The position numbers were made by a program, and so were the translations under genes. 64,000 bases of DNA from an uncultured Rhizobiaceae group bacterium (GTDB lineage Bacteria > Pseudomonadota > Alphaproteobacteria > Rhizobiales > Rhizobiaceae): assembly GCA_938010435.1 (NCBI GenBank), contig CALLUS010000015.1, positions 1-64,000 on the forward strand, read 5' to 3'. This document shows, in pieces, positions 43,913 to 53,758 of this stretch. Position 1 is the stretch's first letter; each line of letters opens with the position of its first letter. The notes below the pieces were generated by a model that was not told where the DNA came from, made no database searches, and saw only the letters and a list, made by a program, of their open reading frames with translations.

Positions 43913-44892
43913 TTGGTGCTGGCCTGCTCGTCTTTAACCCGCTTTTCCAAGCGCGCTGCTGAATCTGGATATTGTTGGAGAACTTCCGCATAGGTTGCGC
44001 ATGCGACTTCCCGTTGGTTCAAGCCCGCAAGTGCAAGGCCAAGACCCAGAAGGTTATCAGCAGCTGTATCAGCCTCTGGAAAATCTCGATGGGTGTCGAG
44101 ATGAAGATCAGCTGCTTGATAATATTTCTTCTGCCAGAACAGGCTTTCGGCAAGATAATATCGGGCTTCGCCACTTCTGGGATCTTTTGGCCAAGCCGTG
44201 ATCATTGCTTTGAAAATTGTCTCACTCAAAGGGTAATTACGGTTTTCATAAGATTTGAAACCCGCTTGATACACTTCAGCAGGTGTTGCGCCAAATTCGG
44301 CAGCTTCGACGCCCGTGCTGGCGTCATCAAACACGCCTTTAGGAATGTTCAATTGCAACGGCCCATTGGGTTGGGTTTCAACCACATTACCCTGATTGTC
44401 GAATGTTAGTGTTCCCAATGCACGGGGCAGGGAGCCCTTCTGTGAATTTGAAGCGGGAGCCAGATCAGGTTCTTTATTTGCAACTTCAATTTCAGTTTTA
44501 CCGTCCGTGGAATTTATCTCCCCGGACGGATCAGGCTTTCCCAGGCTGTTGTCTCCCTGATCATCAACTTTCGCAACCTCTGTGGAGGAATCGCTCAACT
44601 CGGATTGTTTTTCTTCGATTTCTTGGAAACGGCTTTCGTTGTCTTGTTCCATTTTACGAAGCTTCTCTTGGAGCTGAAGCAACAGGAAATTCAATTCTTC
44701 AACGCGACCGTTCAGCTGGCGAATGGTGTTCTCCATTTCGTTTATACGGAAGGATTGATCGCTTGATTGGACCAATTGAATATTGCTGTTCGTGCTTGGA
44801 ACATTCACTTGGGGCACAAGACGTTGTGCGTGGGCGCTGCCCATCATCATTCCCGCGATAATAAAAGCGAGGCTGGTTCGCATTGCAGACAT
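43906..44892 (-). CDS. cpoB: Cell division coordinator CpoB (YbgF)
   Basis: Periplasmic protein that couples peptidoglycan synthesis to Tol-driven constriction. A signal peptide ends at SAHAQ. A coiled coil follows (about 50-95, RINEMENTIRQLNGRVEELN and on), then a long polar linker, and C-terminal tetratricopeptide repeats from about residue 205 (EVYQAGFKSYENRNYPLSE, ARYYLAESLFWQKKYYQAA, LGLGLALAGLNQREVACATY). AGGGG precedes the ATG at 44892 by 9 bases. Follows pal on the same strand. Confidence 0.92.
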   Translation of the reverse strand: MSAMRTSLAFIIAGMMMGSAHAQRLVPQVNVPSTNSNIQLVQSSDQSFRINEMENTIRQLNGRVEELNFLLLQLQEKLRKMEQDNESRFQEIEEKQSELSDSSTEVAKVDDQGDNSLGKPDPSGEINSTDGKTEIEVANKEPDLAPASNSQKGSLPRALGTLTFDNQGNVVETQPNGPLQLNIPKGVFDDASTGVEAAEFGATPAEVYQAGFKSYENRNYPLSETIFKAMITAWPKDPRSGEARYYLAESLFWQKKYYQAADLHLDTHRDFPEADTAADNLLGLGLALAGLNQREVACATYAEVLQQYPDSAARLEKRVKDEQASTKC

Positions 44893-45050
44893 AGTTTGTA
44901 TCCCCTGATTGCGTTAAAGTGTGAAAGCTATTGTGAGCCTAATTCAGGCCAAATTTAGTATGGATTTCAAGATAAAAATGGCCCCAAATGCATTTGGAAT
45001 AAATCCACGCATATGAGACCACATTTAGATTTGCTGTATTTATCTTGTAT

Positions 45051-45584
45051 TTAGCTGTTTCCGCCAGTCAAAACTGTCACCGCACGGCGGTTTTGAGACC
45101 AACATGAAATGTCGTTACAAACTGCAACCGGGCGTTCTTTACCGAATGAGATGGTCTTGATGCGTGCGCGGCTTACACCACGTGAGGATAGATAGTCCCG
45201 TGTCGATGAAGCACGACGTGCGCCAAGCGCTAGGTTATATTCGCGTGTGCCGCGTTCATCAGCATGGCCTTCAATTGTAATGCGGTAGCTGGAATAACGA
45301 CCAAGCCAAGCGGCTTGTTTATCCAGTGTTTGGCGGGCTTCTGCGGTCAAAGATGTGGAATCTGTGGTGAAGAACACGCGATCTCCAACGTTGACCGTGA
45401 AGTCGCGTGTAGACCCCGGTGTGGCTGAACCCGCGACACCGCTGTTCGTTCCATTCAGCCCCAATTGTCCCGCATTATCTGGAATAGGCTTCTTTTTCGC
45501 ACAACCTGCGACGGCCAACATCAATGCGATTGGTAAAGCGACGGAATATGCAGAGAATTTTGAGTTGCTCATGATCAAGCCCAT
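45051..45584 (-). CDS. pal: Peptidoglycan-associated lipoprotein Pal
   Basis: Outer-membrane lipoprotein that binds peptidoglycan and TolB. The lipobox ends LAVAGC, with Cys28 lipidated. After a Gly/Asn-rich linker comes the OmpA-like domain with VFFTTDSTSLTAEAR, ITIEGHADERGTREYNLALG (peptidoglycan-binding Asp and Arg) and the final ISFGKERPVA. AGGAG lies 8 bases before the chosen ATG; the frame is open upstream to 45680. 177 residues. It heads the pal-cpoB-tilS-ftsH block, apart from tolB. Confidence 0.95.
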   Translation of the reverse strand: MGLIMSNSKFSAYSVALPIALMLAVAGCAKKKPIPDNAGQLGLNGTNSGVAGSATPGSTRDFTVNVGDRVFFTTDSTSLTAEARQTLDKQAAWLGRYSSYRITIEGHADERGTREYNLALGARRASSTRDYLSSRGVSRARIKTISFGKERPVAVCNDISCWSQNRRAVTVLTGGNS

Positions 45585-45774
45585 GGACCGGACTCCTGTA
45601 ACGGATAAGATTGAATTCGTTTTGGTGAGTATTTGATAACCAAATCTCATTAATTGCGCCTCAAGAAATTCGGTTAACAATATATTAATACCAAACTTCG
45701 TTCAACGATCATTCAGTAAATTCAAAATTGCGGCAGTATGTGGGCGAATGTCGCAATAGCCGCAATTTTGTGCC

Positions 45775-46743
45775 TTATTTCCGCTTTGCCGTACTTTCTG
45801 CCAACACGCACAACAATTCAAACATGATGGATACGCCGACCCAAGCGGTGTTCCCACTGGGATCAAATGGGGGAGACACTTCCACCAGATCTGCGCCAAT
45901 CATGTTGACATCTTTGAGGCCGCGAACAAACTGTTGCGCGGTGAATGTGTTGGGCCCACCAATTTCCGGCGTTCCTGTACCAGGCGCATAGGCCGGATCG
46001 ATAAAGTCGATGTCAAAACTGATATACGTTTCTTGACTGCCAACAATCTTGCGGGCTTGAGCCATAATATCTACGTGACCGCGTTCCATCACTTCTTCTA
46101 TCTCTATAATGGTAACGCCGTTTGCACGACCGAACTCGATATCTTCACCATCATATTGTGTGCCGCGTATTCCAATTTGAACCACGCGTTTGGGGTCAAG
46201 CAGCCCTTCTTCTATGGCGCGTCTAAACGGGGTGCCGTGGGTGTATTTGGTGCCACCGAAATATTCGTCAAACAAATCCGTATGGGCATCAAAGTGGATC
46301 ATGCCCACAGGACCGTCAGACGCCAATCCTCGTAGAATGGGCAGTGAAATAAGATGATCACCGCCAGCTGTCATAGGGACGATGCCATCATTCTTCAATT
46401 GAGTGTATTGTTGCGTGGTTCGATCCAGACTGGCCAAGAGATCCGCAGGGTTTGGAGAAACATCTCCCAGATCAGCACAATTGCACAGTTCGAATGGTTT
46501 GATTTTTGTGACCGGATGGACAGCTCTGATCATTGTCGATAGATCACGCAATTGACGCGGCCCGTGGCGGGCGCCGGGTCTGTTGGTGGTTCCGCCATCC
46601 CAAGGAACGCCGATTAAACCTATATCCACATTTTTATAAAATTCATCCTCGGGCTTCACATAAGGAAGGCGCATAAAAGTGGGAATGCCAGCAAAGCGGG
46701 GTAGGTCGAAGCCTGAAATGGGCTGGAAGTTCTTATTGGACAT
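45775..46743 (-). CDS. Ureohydrolase (agmatinase / guanidino-acid hydrolase type)
   Basis: Arginase-superfamily enzyme with a binuclear Mn site that releases urea from a guanidino compound. The ligands are in TAGGDHLISLP (His), IHFDAHTDL (Asp, His, Asp) and SFDIDFIDPAYAPGTGTPE (two Asp). GVPWDGGTTNRPGARHGPRQ is the usual N-terminal signature. About 322 residues. Agmatinase, guanidinobutyrase and guanidinopropionase cannot be told apart here. Divergent from an ABC importer only about 97 bp away, suggesting a shared substrate. Confidence 0.88.
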   Translation of the reverse strand: MSNKNFQPISGFDLPRFAGIPTFMRLPYVKPEDEFYKNVDIGLIGVPWDGGTTNRPGARHGPRQLRDLSTMIRAVHPVTKIKPFELCNCADLGDVSPNPADLLASLDRTTQQYTQLKNDGIVPMTAGGDHLISLPILRGLASDGPVGMIHFDAHTDLFDEYFGGTKYTHGTPFRRAIEEGLLDPKRVVQIGIRGTQYDGEDIEFGRANGVTIIEIEEVMERGHVDIMAQARKIVGSQETYISFDIDFIDPAYAPGTGTPEIGGPNTFTAQQFVRGLKDVNMIGADLVEVSPPFDPSGNTAWVGVSIMFELLCVLAESTAKRK

Positions 46744-46839
46744 GGGGAAATCCCGTTTCTTTTCCTGCATATTTGCAAATTTTGATCAGATGGCAAATTT
46801 TCACCTTGCGTAGCGCCATTGTTTGGGTAGTGTTTGGCT

Positions 46840-47895
46840 ATGGTGGTGAAGCAGTTGCGTAATTCGAGTAATGCCGAAAAGGCTCATGTTGTTCAGACAG
46901 ATAACTCTGATAATGTGTTGGATGTTCGTGACCTTCAAACTGTATTTGAGACACAAGATGGCACTGTTCATGCGGTCAACAATATCAGCTTCTCTTTGAA
47001 GTCTGGTGAGTTGTTGGGTGTGGTGGGTGAATCTGGTTCGGGTAAAAGCGTCTCCATGATGTCTTTGCTAAAACTGCTTCCGATGCCACCTGCCAAAATT
47101 CTCAGTGGTGAAGTTATTTTTGAAGGTCATGATTTGCTGCAAGCCAGCGAAGATGAATTGCGCAGTCTGCGTGGTGGCGACATTGGTTTCATATTCCAAG
47201 ATCCCATGACATCTTTGAATCCCGTATTCACCGTTGGTTTTCAGTTGATGGAACCTTTGCGCATTCACATGGGTATGAATAAGAAACAAGCTCAGATCCG
47301 AGCTGTGGAATTGTTGGAGCTGGTCGGTATTCCTTCTGCAGGTGATCGATTGAAAGACTTTCCGCATCAGTTTTCTGGCGGAATGCGCCAACGGGTGATG
47401 ATAGCGATTGCACTGGCTTGTGATCCGAAGGTCTTGATTGCAGATGAGCCCACCACGGCGCTTGATGTGACTGTGCAAGCGCAGATTATTGAACTGGTCA
47501 AAGGCCTGCGCGAAAAACTCGGTATGGCGATTGTCTGGATCACCCACGATCTTGGTGTTGTGGCAGGCATCGCGGACCGTGTAGCTGTGATGTATGGCGG
47601 ACAAATTGTTGAATATGCGGATGTTGACAGATTGTATGAAGATCCGCGTCACCCTTATACCCGCGCGTTGTTGAAAACGCTTCCGGCGGATGAAGGCTTG
47701 CGGATGGAGCGTTTGGTTAGCATCCCGGGTCAAGCACCAAATCTCAAAGGACCGCTGATTGCTTGTCCATTTGCACCGCGTTGCGAAGATGTGCATGAGC
47801 GTTGTTGGTCGGCAAACCCGCCATTGTTTGAAGTCGGTAGCGGACAAAAATCTGCTTGCTGGCTTGAAGCTGACGAAAAGGCAGGTGCTGCATGA
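46840..47895 (+). CDS. Peptide/opine-type ABC transporter ATP-binding protein (DppD/OppD)
   Basis: About 351 residues. Walker A GESGSGKS, the ABC signature [15 protein letters not shown], and Walker [12 protein letters not shown] are intact. The C-terminal oligopeptide-type extension has [15 protein letters not shown], three cysteines common to OppD/DppD proteins. The start is uncertain between TTG 46834 and ATG 46840. First gene of a D-F-A-B-C importer operon; stop overlaps the next start by 4 bases. Confidence 0.92.
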   Translation: MVVKQLRNSSNAEKAHVVQTDNSDNVLDVRDLQTVFETQDGTVHAVNNISFSLKSGELLGVVGESGSGKSVSMMSLLKLLPMPPAKILSGEVIFEGHDLLQASEDELRSLRGGDIGFIFQDPMTSLNPVFTVGFQLMEPLRIHMGMNKKQAQIRAVELLELVGIPSAGDRLKDFPHQFSGGMRQRVMIAIALACDPKVLIADEPTTALDVTVQAQIIELVKGLREKLGMAIVWITHDLGVVAGIADRVAVMYGGQIVEYADVDRLYEDPRHPYTRALLKTLPADEGLRMERLVSIPGQAPNLKGPLIACPFAPRCEDVHERCWSANPPLFEVGSGQKSACWLEADEKAGAA

Positions 47896-48875
47896 GTGAT
47901 ATTGTCGAAAAAGACCTGCTGACGGTTTCTGATCTGAAAATCCATTTTCCAATTTACAAAGGTCTGTTTCGTAAAAAAGTTGGCGACGTTAAGGCCGTCG
48001 ACGGAGTTTCATTTGCTATTCAGCGTGGAGAAACTCTCGGTCTTGTCGGTGAGTCCGGTTGTGGAAAATCAACAACCGGTCGTGCGGTTTTGCGCCTTTA
48101 TGACCCAACTGCTGGAAGTGTCGTATTCGAAAATCGCGATATTGCAGCATTGTCAGATTCTGAAATGCGCGTTACGCGACCGCGCATGCAGATGATTTTT
48201 CAAGACCCGCAGGCGTGCTTGAACCCGCGAATGACAGTTGGATCTATTGTTGCAGAACCATTGATTGAACACACAAAATTGTCGTCTGAAGATCGTAAGG
48301 CAAAAGTGCGTGAACTTCTGGATGCAGTGGGCCTCAATCCTGATTTTGTGAACCGGTATCCGCACGAATTTTCCGGTGGACAAAGACAGCGTATCGGGAT
48401 CGCGAGAGCTTTGGCTCTGGACCCGGATTTCATTGTTTGTGACGAACCTATTGCGGCACTTGATGTTTCGATTCAGGCGCAAGTGGTCAACTTGCTGGAA
48501 GATTTGCAGCGTGAACGGGGGCTGACATTCCTGTTCATCAGTCATGATCTGTCCATGGTGCGCCATATCGCAGACCGTGTTGCGGTTATGTATCTTGGCA
48601 AAATTGTGGAACTGGCGTCTGTTTCGAAACTCTATTCTAATCCGCAACATCCTTACACGCAGGCGCTTTTGTCAGCTGTGCCTGTGGCGGACCCGAAAAT
48701 TGAGGAGAAACGTCAACGGGTCATTTTAAAAGGTGATGTTCCCAGCCCATCCAACCCGCCTGAAGGATGTGTCTTTTGCACACGCTGTCCGATTGCTGAG
48801 AAAAAATGCTTTACGGTTCCACCAGAATGGCGTGAACTCAAACCAGATCAGTTTGTTGCTTGCCATTTGGCTTAG
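47892..48875 (+). CDS. Peptide/opine-type ABC transporter ATP-binding protein (DppF/OppF)
   Basis: 327 residues, the second ATPase. Walker [14 protein letters not shown], signature [15 protein letters not shown] and Walker [12 protein letters not shown] are all present. A C-terminal [14 protein letters not shown] region parallels OppF. ATGA overlap with the first ATPase. It forms a heterodimer with DppD-like protein to power the two permeases encoded downstream. Confidence 0.94.
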   Translation: MSDIVEKDLLTVSDLKIHFPIYKGLFRKKVGDVKAVDGVSFAIQRGETLGLVGESGCGKSTTGRAVLRLYDPTAGSVVFENRDIAALSDSEMRVTRPRMQMIFQDPQACLNPRMTVGSIVAEPLIEHTKLSSEDRKAKVRELLDAVGLNPDFVNRYPHEFSGGQRQRIGIARALALDPDFIVCDEPIAALDVSIQAQVVNLLEDLQRERGLTFLFISHDLSMVRHIADRVAVMYLGKIVELASVSKLYSNPQHPYTQALLSAVPVADPKIEEKRQRVILKGDVPSPSNPPEGCVFCTRCPIAEKKCFTVPPEWRELKPDQFVACHLA

Positions 48876-48963
48876 CCGACGAACACGATTGCGGGCGCTA
48901 ATGAATAGAGCCTAAAATTAAAAGGGTCGGGATTACCGACCATGACACTAACGGGAGACTAAA

Positions 48964-50682
48964 ATGAAAAGCCTCAAAACTTTATTGCTGGGAACTGCTG
49001 CCGCTATGGTTGCTGTGTCTGGCGCTTATGCCGATGGGCATGAAGGCAAACGTGGCCGCGATGGTGAAGTGAAAATCATCTATTGGCAGGCCCCATCAAT
49101 TCTAAATCCATATCTTTCTGGTGGTACGAAGGACGTTGAATCGTCATCAATGATCGTTGAGCCGCTTGCACGCTTCAATGAAAGAGGTGAGCTGGTTCCT
49201 TTTCTGGCAGAGAGCATTCCAACCGTTGGAAATGGTGGCGTTTCAGCTGATCTGAAAAAGATCACTTGGAAAATCAAACCAGGTCTCAAATGGTCAGATG
49301 GAACTGATTTCACATCTGCTGATGTGGCTTTCACGGCGCAATATTGCATGGACCCGGCTGGAGGTTGTGCACAATCAGCTAAATTTGAAGGCATTGATTC
49401 AGTTGAAACACCTGACCCGTTAACTGTTGTGGTGAACTTCAAAGAACCAAAACCAGTGCCGTATAATGCATTTGTTGGTGGTCAATCTCCAATCATTCAA
49501 GCTGCACAATTCAAAGACTGCCTCGGCGCGAAAGCTCCTGAGTGTACATCTGCCAACTTCGGCCCAATCGGTACAGGCCCATTCGTTGTCACAAACTTCA
49601 AACCGAATGATGTGATTCAAATGAAGGCCAACGAAAACTTCCGCGAAGAAGGCAAGCCTGCATTTGCAAGTGTAACTTTCAAAGGCGGTGGTGATGCAGC
49701 TGCTGCTGGTCGTGCCGTTATGGAAACAGGTGAGTTCGACTACGCTTGGAACATGCAATTGGCACCAGACGTTTTGAAGAAAATGGCTGAAGGCGGCAAA
49801 GGCACTCCGATCTCTGCTTTTGGTACACTTGTTGAGCGCCTTGAAATGAACATGACTGATCCATCAGCAAGCCTTGCTGAAGGTGAGCGTGCAACAGCGA
49901 AACATCCGCATCCAATCTTGTCGGATGCAAATGTACGCCGTGCTTTGTCTATGGCGATTGATCGTCCACTTCTCGTGGAAATCGGTTACGGCCAAGCTGG
50001 TCGCCCAACATGTAACTTGGTGCCTGCGCCACAAGCATGGGCTTCCGACAACACAGCTTGCCTGAAACAAGATCTTGAGGGTGCTAAAAAGCTCCTTGAT
50101 GAAGCTGGTTGGAAAATAGGTGCCGGTGGTATCCGCGAGAAAGACGGTAAGAAATTTAAACTGACTTACCAAACATCTACTAACGCTGTTCGTCAGGATT
50201 TTCAGGCGATTATCAAACAAAACTGGAAAGAAATCGGTGTTGATACAGAACTGCGCAACATCAGTGGTTCCGTATTCTTCGGTGGTGACCCAGCGTCTCC
50301 AGATACATTCCAGAAGTTCTACGCAGACGTTGAAATGTATGCGAACAACTTCGACGGAACGGACCCGGAAGTTTATCTAAGCCAATACAAATGCGATAAG
50401 GCACCACGCCCAGAGTCGCAGTGGCAAGGTGAGAATATCAACCGTTACTGTAATGCTGACTATGACAAGATGATTGTCGAGCTCAGCAAAACTGCCGATC
50501 TTTCCAAACGCCAGGAATTGGCCAAGAAAATGAACGACATGTTGACAAAAGATAGCATGACAATCGTTCCTTTGGTTGACCGTGGTCGTGTATCTGCAGC
50601 TTCGGTCACACTTGGTGGCGTTGTTCTGAACACTTGGGACTCCGAGCTTTGGAACGTTGCCGATTGGTATCGTAAGAAGTAA
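48964..50682 (+). CDS. ABC transporter substrate-binding protein, SBP_bac_5 family
   Basis: 572 residues. A signal peptide ends at SGAYADG. The mature protein is a family 5 binding protein (peptide/nickel/opine class), with KIKPGLKWSDGTDFTSADVA, GTGPFVV, ALSMAIDRPLLVEIGYG and FDGTDPEVYLSQYKCD. The ligand cannot be told. A cytoplasmic/periplasmic pattern is normal. Next to a guanidino-type hydrolase, so opines, agmatine peptides or guanidino compounds are possibilities. Followed by a terminator-like hairpin before the permeases. Confidence 0.92.
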   Translation: MKSLKTLLLGTAAAMVAVSGAYADGHEGKRGRDGEVKIIYWQAPSILNPYLSGGTKDVESSSMIVEPLARFNERGELVPFLAESIPTVGNGGVSADLKKITWKIKPGLKWSDGTDFTSADVAFTAQYCMDPAGGCAQSAKFEGIDSVETPDPLTVVVNFKEPKPVPYNAFVGGQSPIIQAAQFKDCLGAKAPECTSANFGPIGTGPFVVTNFKPNDVIQMKANENFREEGKPAFASVTFKGGGDAAAAGRAVMETGEFDYAWNMQLAPDVLKKMAEGGKGTPISAFGTLVERLEMNMTDPSASLAEGERATAKHPHPILSDANVRRALSMAIDRPLLVEIGYGQAGRPTCNLVPAPQAWASDNTACLKQDLEGAKKLLDEAGWKIGAGGIREKDGKKFKLTYQTSTNAVRQDFQAIIKQNWKEIGVDTELRNISGSVFFGGDPASPDTFQKFYADVEMYANNFDGTDPEVYLSQYKCDKAPRPESQWQGENINRYCNADYDKMIVELSKTADLSKRQELAKKMNDMLTKDSMTIVPLVDRGRVSAASVTLGGVVLNTWDSELWNVADWYRKK

Positions 50683-50691
50683 TTTTTAAGG

Positions 50692-50729
50692 GCAGGGGCG
50701 ATCTTCGGATCGCCCCTGCTCATCTTTTT
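50692..50729 (+). terminator. Intra-operon terminator/attenuator after the binding protein gene
   Basis: A perfect 12-bp stem (GCAGGGGCGATC with its complement) and a TTCG loop are followed by TCATCTTTTT. Placed between the binding protein and permease genes, it would lower permease expression relative to the binding protein. Confidence 0.75.
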
Positions 50730-50799
50730 GCAATTACAGGCAATGCTTGTCGTCTGTCATTGCGCAAGGATGAGATTTTCTCATGGGCGCTGATAGCAA

Positions 50800-51804
50800 A
50801 TGTTGAACTACACAATACGACGATTGTTTTTTGCAATCCCCACCATGCTTTTCATCAGCTTGGTGATATTTGTCGTTATCAAACTGTCGCCCTCTGATCC
50901 AACGGCTGGAATGCCGTTGACTATTCCGCCGGAAGTTCGCGAGAAAATTCGTGAAGCATTGGGTTTCAATGACCCAATCCACATTCAGTTTTTTCTATGG
51001 CTTAAACAACTGGTTTACACTGAACCCAAGTTCTGGATGAATAAGCTGTGGGGTACTGACTTCGAAGTAGGGCAACGTATGATTTCATACGCAACCCGTT
51101 CACCGGTGATGGACCTAGTGGTTCAACGCATCCCGCAGACACTCTGGGTTGTTGGAATTTCTTATATCGTCGGCATTTTGATTGCTGTGCCATTGGGCAT
51201 TATTTCAGCTTACAAACAATATTCGATCTTCGATCAAATCGGAACGTTCATTTCTATGATCGGGTTTTCGGTGCCAACGTTCTTCACGGGCGTTTTGATG
51301 ATCTTGCTGTTTTCGGTCACGTTGGGGTGGTTTCCTTCGATTTACGACACCACCCATGAGGTCACTGACTGGAGTTCGTTTATCTATCAAGTGAAGCAAT
51401 CGATCATGCCGATAATGGTTCTCGGGTTGTTTAATGCTGCGCAAATTTCACGCTATATGCGGGCTTCCATGTTGGAAAATCTCACCCAAGATTATGTTCG
51501 GACTGCCCGCGCAAAAGGCGTGAAAGAGCGTTCTGTTGTTCTGGTTCATGTATTGCGCAACTCCATGATCCCTGTGGTCACAGTGATTGCCTTGAACTTG
51601 CCGAGTGTTTTTGGTGGTGCTTTGATCACAGAACAAGTGTTTCAAGTGAACGGTCTTGGCCAATTGCTCATACTTGCCATTCAGGGTGGTGACGTTCCTG
51701 TTGTGCAAACTGTGACCGTCATTTTTGCAGTGTTGATTGTCTTGTTCAGTTTGATTGCTGATGTGCTTTACGGAATGCTTGATCCGAGGATTCGCTATGA
51801 CTGA
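50800..51804 (+). CDS. ABC transporter permease (DppB/OppB type)
   Basis: 334 residues with six membrane segments. The N-terminus MLNYTIRRLFFAIPTMLFIS is typical. The EAA loop TARAKGVKERSVVLVHVLRN contacts the ATPases, and GGALITEQVFQVNGLGQLL near the end is conserved in the family. The stop codon overlaps the next permease gene. Confidence 0.93.
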   Translation: MLNYTIRRLFFAIPTMLFISLVIFVVIKLSPSDPTAGMPLTIPPEVREKIREALGFNDPIHIQFFLWLKQLVYTEPKFWMNKLWGTDFEVGQRMISYATRSPVMDLVVQRIPQTLWVVGISYIVGILIAVPLGIISAYKQYSIFDQIGTFISMIGFSVPTFFTGVLMILLFSVTLGWFPSIYDTTHEVTDWSSFIYQVKQSIMPIMVLGLFNAAQISRYMRASMLENLTQDYVRTARAKGVKERSVVLVHVLRNSMIPVVTVIALNLPSVFGGALITEQVFQVNGLGQLLILAIQGGDVPVVQTVTVIFAVLIVLFSLIADVLYGMLDPRIRYD

Positions 51805-52732
51805 TCAGAGCACAGCTATTCGCGCCAACGATGGATTGAAGGAAGCGGTGTCAGAACACCGTTCTTTGTCACGCGACGTGTGGAACCAGTTTAAAACTCA
51901 CAAAGGCGCTCTGATTGGCGGTTTCATTTTCTTCGGAATTTTGATTGCTGTTATGCTCGGTCCATTGATCTGGACGATCGACCCGACATTTGTGGACATT
52001 CGCTCCCGCAACCAAGGTGTATCTCTCGCTCATCCATTTGGCACAGATCAATTGGGACGTGATCTTCTGGCGCGCATTTTACAAGGCGGGCGCATTTCGA
52101 TGGCGGTTGGCCTTGTGGCCATGTTTATTGCCGTATTGCTGGGAACAGCTATTGGCGTTTTGGCCGGGTTCTTTTCAAAACTTGATGGACCGCTTATGCG
52201 GTTTACGGACCTGTTTTTATCGCTTCCGCTGCTACCACTTCTGCTGGTGATCGTTACTTTGTTCCGTGAACCATTGTCGGCATCATTCGGACCTGAGGGT
52301 GGGATCTTTATTTTGATGGTGTCTGCTATCGGCATTACGTCGTGGATGCAGACCGCCCGTGTTGTGCGTAGTGAAGTGTTGGTGCTGAAAGAGCGTGAGT
52401 TTGTCTTGGCAGCACGTTCAATTGGCACACCGCCACGCCGGATGATTTCGCGGCATATTTTGCCCAATGTGATTTCACCAATTCTGGTGTCGGCCACACT
52501 AGGTATTGCCAATGCGATTATCACAGAATCAGCGCTTTCTTTTCTAGGGCTCGGCTTTCCGCCAGACTTCCCCACATGGGGGCGTCTGTTGTTCGACGCG
52601 ATTGACTATATGCCGCAATATCCCATGTGGGTTGTGTTCCCGGGTCTTGCGATATCGCTGACTGTTCTGAGCGTGAATTATATGGGGGACGGCTTGCGCG
52701 ATGCATTGGACCCCAGGGCGCGAGATCGCTGA
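51797..52732 (+). CDS. ABC transporter permease (DppC/OppC type)
   Basis: 311 residues. An N-terminal OppC_N segment (about 15-75) ends in HPFGTDQLGRDLLARIL, followed by the permease domain with AARSIGTPPRRMISRHILPN (EAA loop) and SFLGLGFPPDFPTWGRLL. It starts at 51797, overlapping the previous permease stop by 8 bases. Last gene of the importer operon. Confidence 0.93.
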   Translation: MTDQSTAIRANDGLKEAVSEHRSLSRDVWNQFKTHKGALIGGFIFFGILIAVMLGPLIWTIDPTFVDIRSRNQGVSLAHPFGTDQLGRDLLARILQGGRISMAVGLVAMFIAVLLGTAIGVLAGFFSKLDGPLMRFTDLFLSLPLLPLLLVIVTLFREPLSASFGPEGGIFILMVSAIGITSWMQTARVVRSEVLVLKEREFVLAARSIGTPPRRMISRHILPNVISPILVSATLGIANAIITESALSFLGLGFPPDFPTWGRLLFDAIDYMPQYPMWVVFPGLAISLTVLSVNYMGDGLRDALDPRARDR

Positions 52733-52783
52733 CAAAGTTGAAATTTCAAACCTTAAGTTTCTGAACACAAAACGTAGGGTTTT

Positions 52784-53569
52784 TTAACCGTTGAGTTGTG
52801 ACAACTGCATTGCGCCTTTGCGCATCACATCCAAATGGTCCGGCAAAGTGTTAAATTGCAACCGCTGAGTTGGTCCGTGGAAAGCAACGGCTGCTTGAAA
52901 GCGTCCATCTTGACCAAGAACGGGTACAGCAAGTGCTACCATGCCTTCAAACAGTTCTTCATTATCTCGCGCAAAGCCATCACGACGAACAGCGCTCAGT
53001 TCCTTGCGAAGCTCTCCTTCGGACATGATAGTGTTGGCTGTACGTTTCTCGAAATTTATTGCTTTCAAAAAATTATCGAGATCGCGATTTTGAAGACTGG
53101 CCAAAAAGCACTTTCCGCTGGCCGTGCAATGAAACGGCACCCGAGATCCAATGGGAAGTTCAATGCGGAAAATCCAATCGGTTTCCACGCGATCGAGATA
53201 TGTCATGCCGTCTGTTTCCGGCACGGCAAAGTTGACCGTTTCGCGTGTGGCTTCAGAGAGACCCAGCAAGACTTGATGACGGGCCACGCTTTGGTGGGTT
53301 GAACTGATTAATCCGTTGGCCATTTGCAAAGCACGGGGCGCTGCAAGCAATTTCTTGCCTGAAACATCGCGGATCAGAAACCCCTCATCCAAAAGTGTTT
53401 GGCACAATCGATGGATCGATTGTTTAGGTAACCCTATTTCCCGATTGATTTCCGTCGGCGATTTTGGGTCGTGTGAGTTTGCCACTGCCTCCAAAATAAG
53501 CAGTGTTCTTAAATTTGTCGCGATGCGGCCTTGGTCTTCTTCTGCTGCAATCATTTCAAATTCATCCAC
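52784..53569 (-). CDS. IclR-family transcriptional regulator
   Basis: 261 residues. The N-terminal winged helix runs over about 18-75 (LLILEAVANSHDPKSPTEIN, LPKQSIHRLCQTLLDEGFLI). The C-terminal effector domain (from about 85) has VPFHCTASGKCFLA and GFARDNEELFEGMVALAVPV, the usual IclR ligand region. Divergent from the GMC/TRAP catabolic cluster, which it probably controls, and convergent with the ABC importer. The effector is likely the cluster's substrate or an intermediate. Confidence 0.92.
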   Translation of the reverse strand: MDEFEMIAAEEDQGRIATNLRTLLILEAVANSHDPKSPTEINREIGLPKQSIHRLCQTLLDEGFLIRDVSGKKLLAAPRALQMANGLISSTHQSVARHQVLLGLSEATRETVNFAVPETDGMTYLDRVETDWIFRIELPIGSRVPFHCTASGKCFLASLQNRDLDNFLKAINFEKRTANTIMSEGELRKELSAVRRDGFARDNEELFEGMVALAVPVLGQDGRFQAAVAFHGPTQRLQFNTLPDHLDVMRKGAMQLSQLNG

Positions 53570-53651
53570 ATATCTGAAAGTTCATGTACAAAAAGTCGCA
53601 GTTGGGGATTGTCACACCAAAGACAACGTGATTGAATAAATAACGAGACCA

Positions 53652-53708
53652 AAAGTCTCATTTTTTGATACTTCTGGTCAAGTAAAAAATTGCAAAAAAT
53701 GAGACTTT
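53652..53708. promoter_or_regulatory. 16-bp perfect inverted repeat between iclR-type gene and the GMC gene
   Basis: AAAGTCTCATTTTTTG (53652-53667) and its exact complement (53693-53708) are 25 bp apart, 50 bp before the GMC gene start. The left arm is also part of a short hairpin GAGAC-N5-GTCTC followed by six T. It may be the IclR operator or a transcript hairpin. Confidence 0.6.
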
Positions 53709-53758
53709 ATGAAATTCGCGCTGTCAGCCTTTGTTGGGGTGGCAAAGGGAGGCGCTTT

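Noticed and set aside
46744-46839. Riboswitch (for example guanidine) in the ureohydrolase/ABC gap
   Set aside because: The gap is only about 97 bp and shows no conserved guanidine-riboswitch elements.
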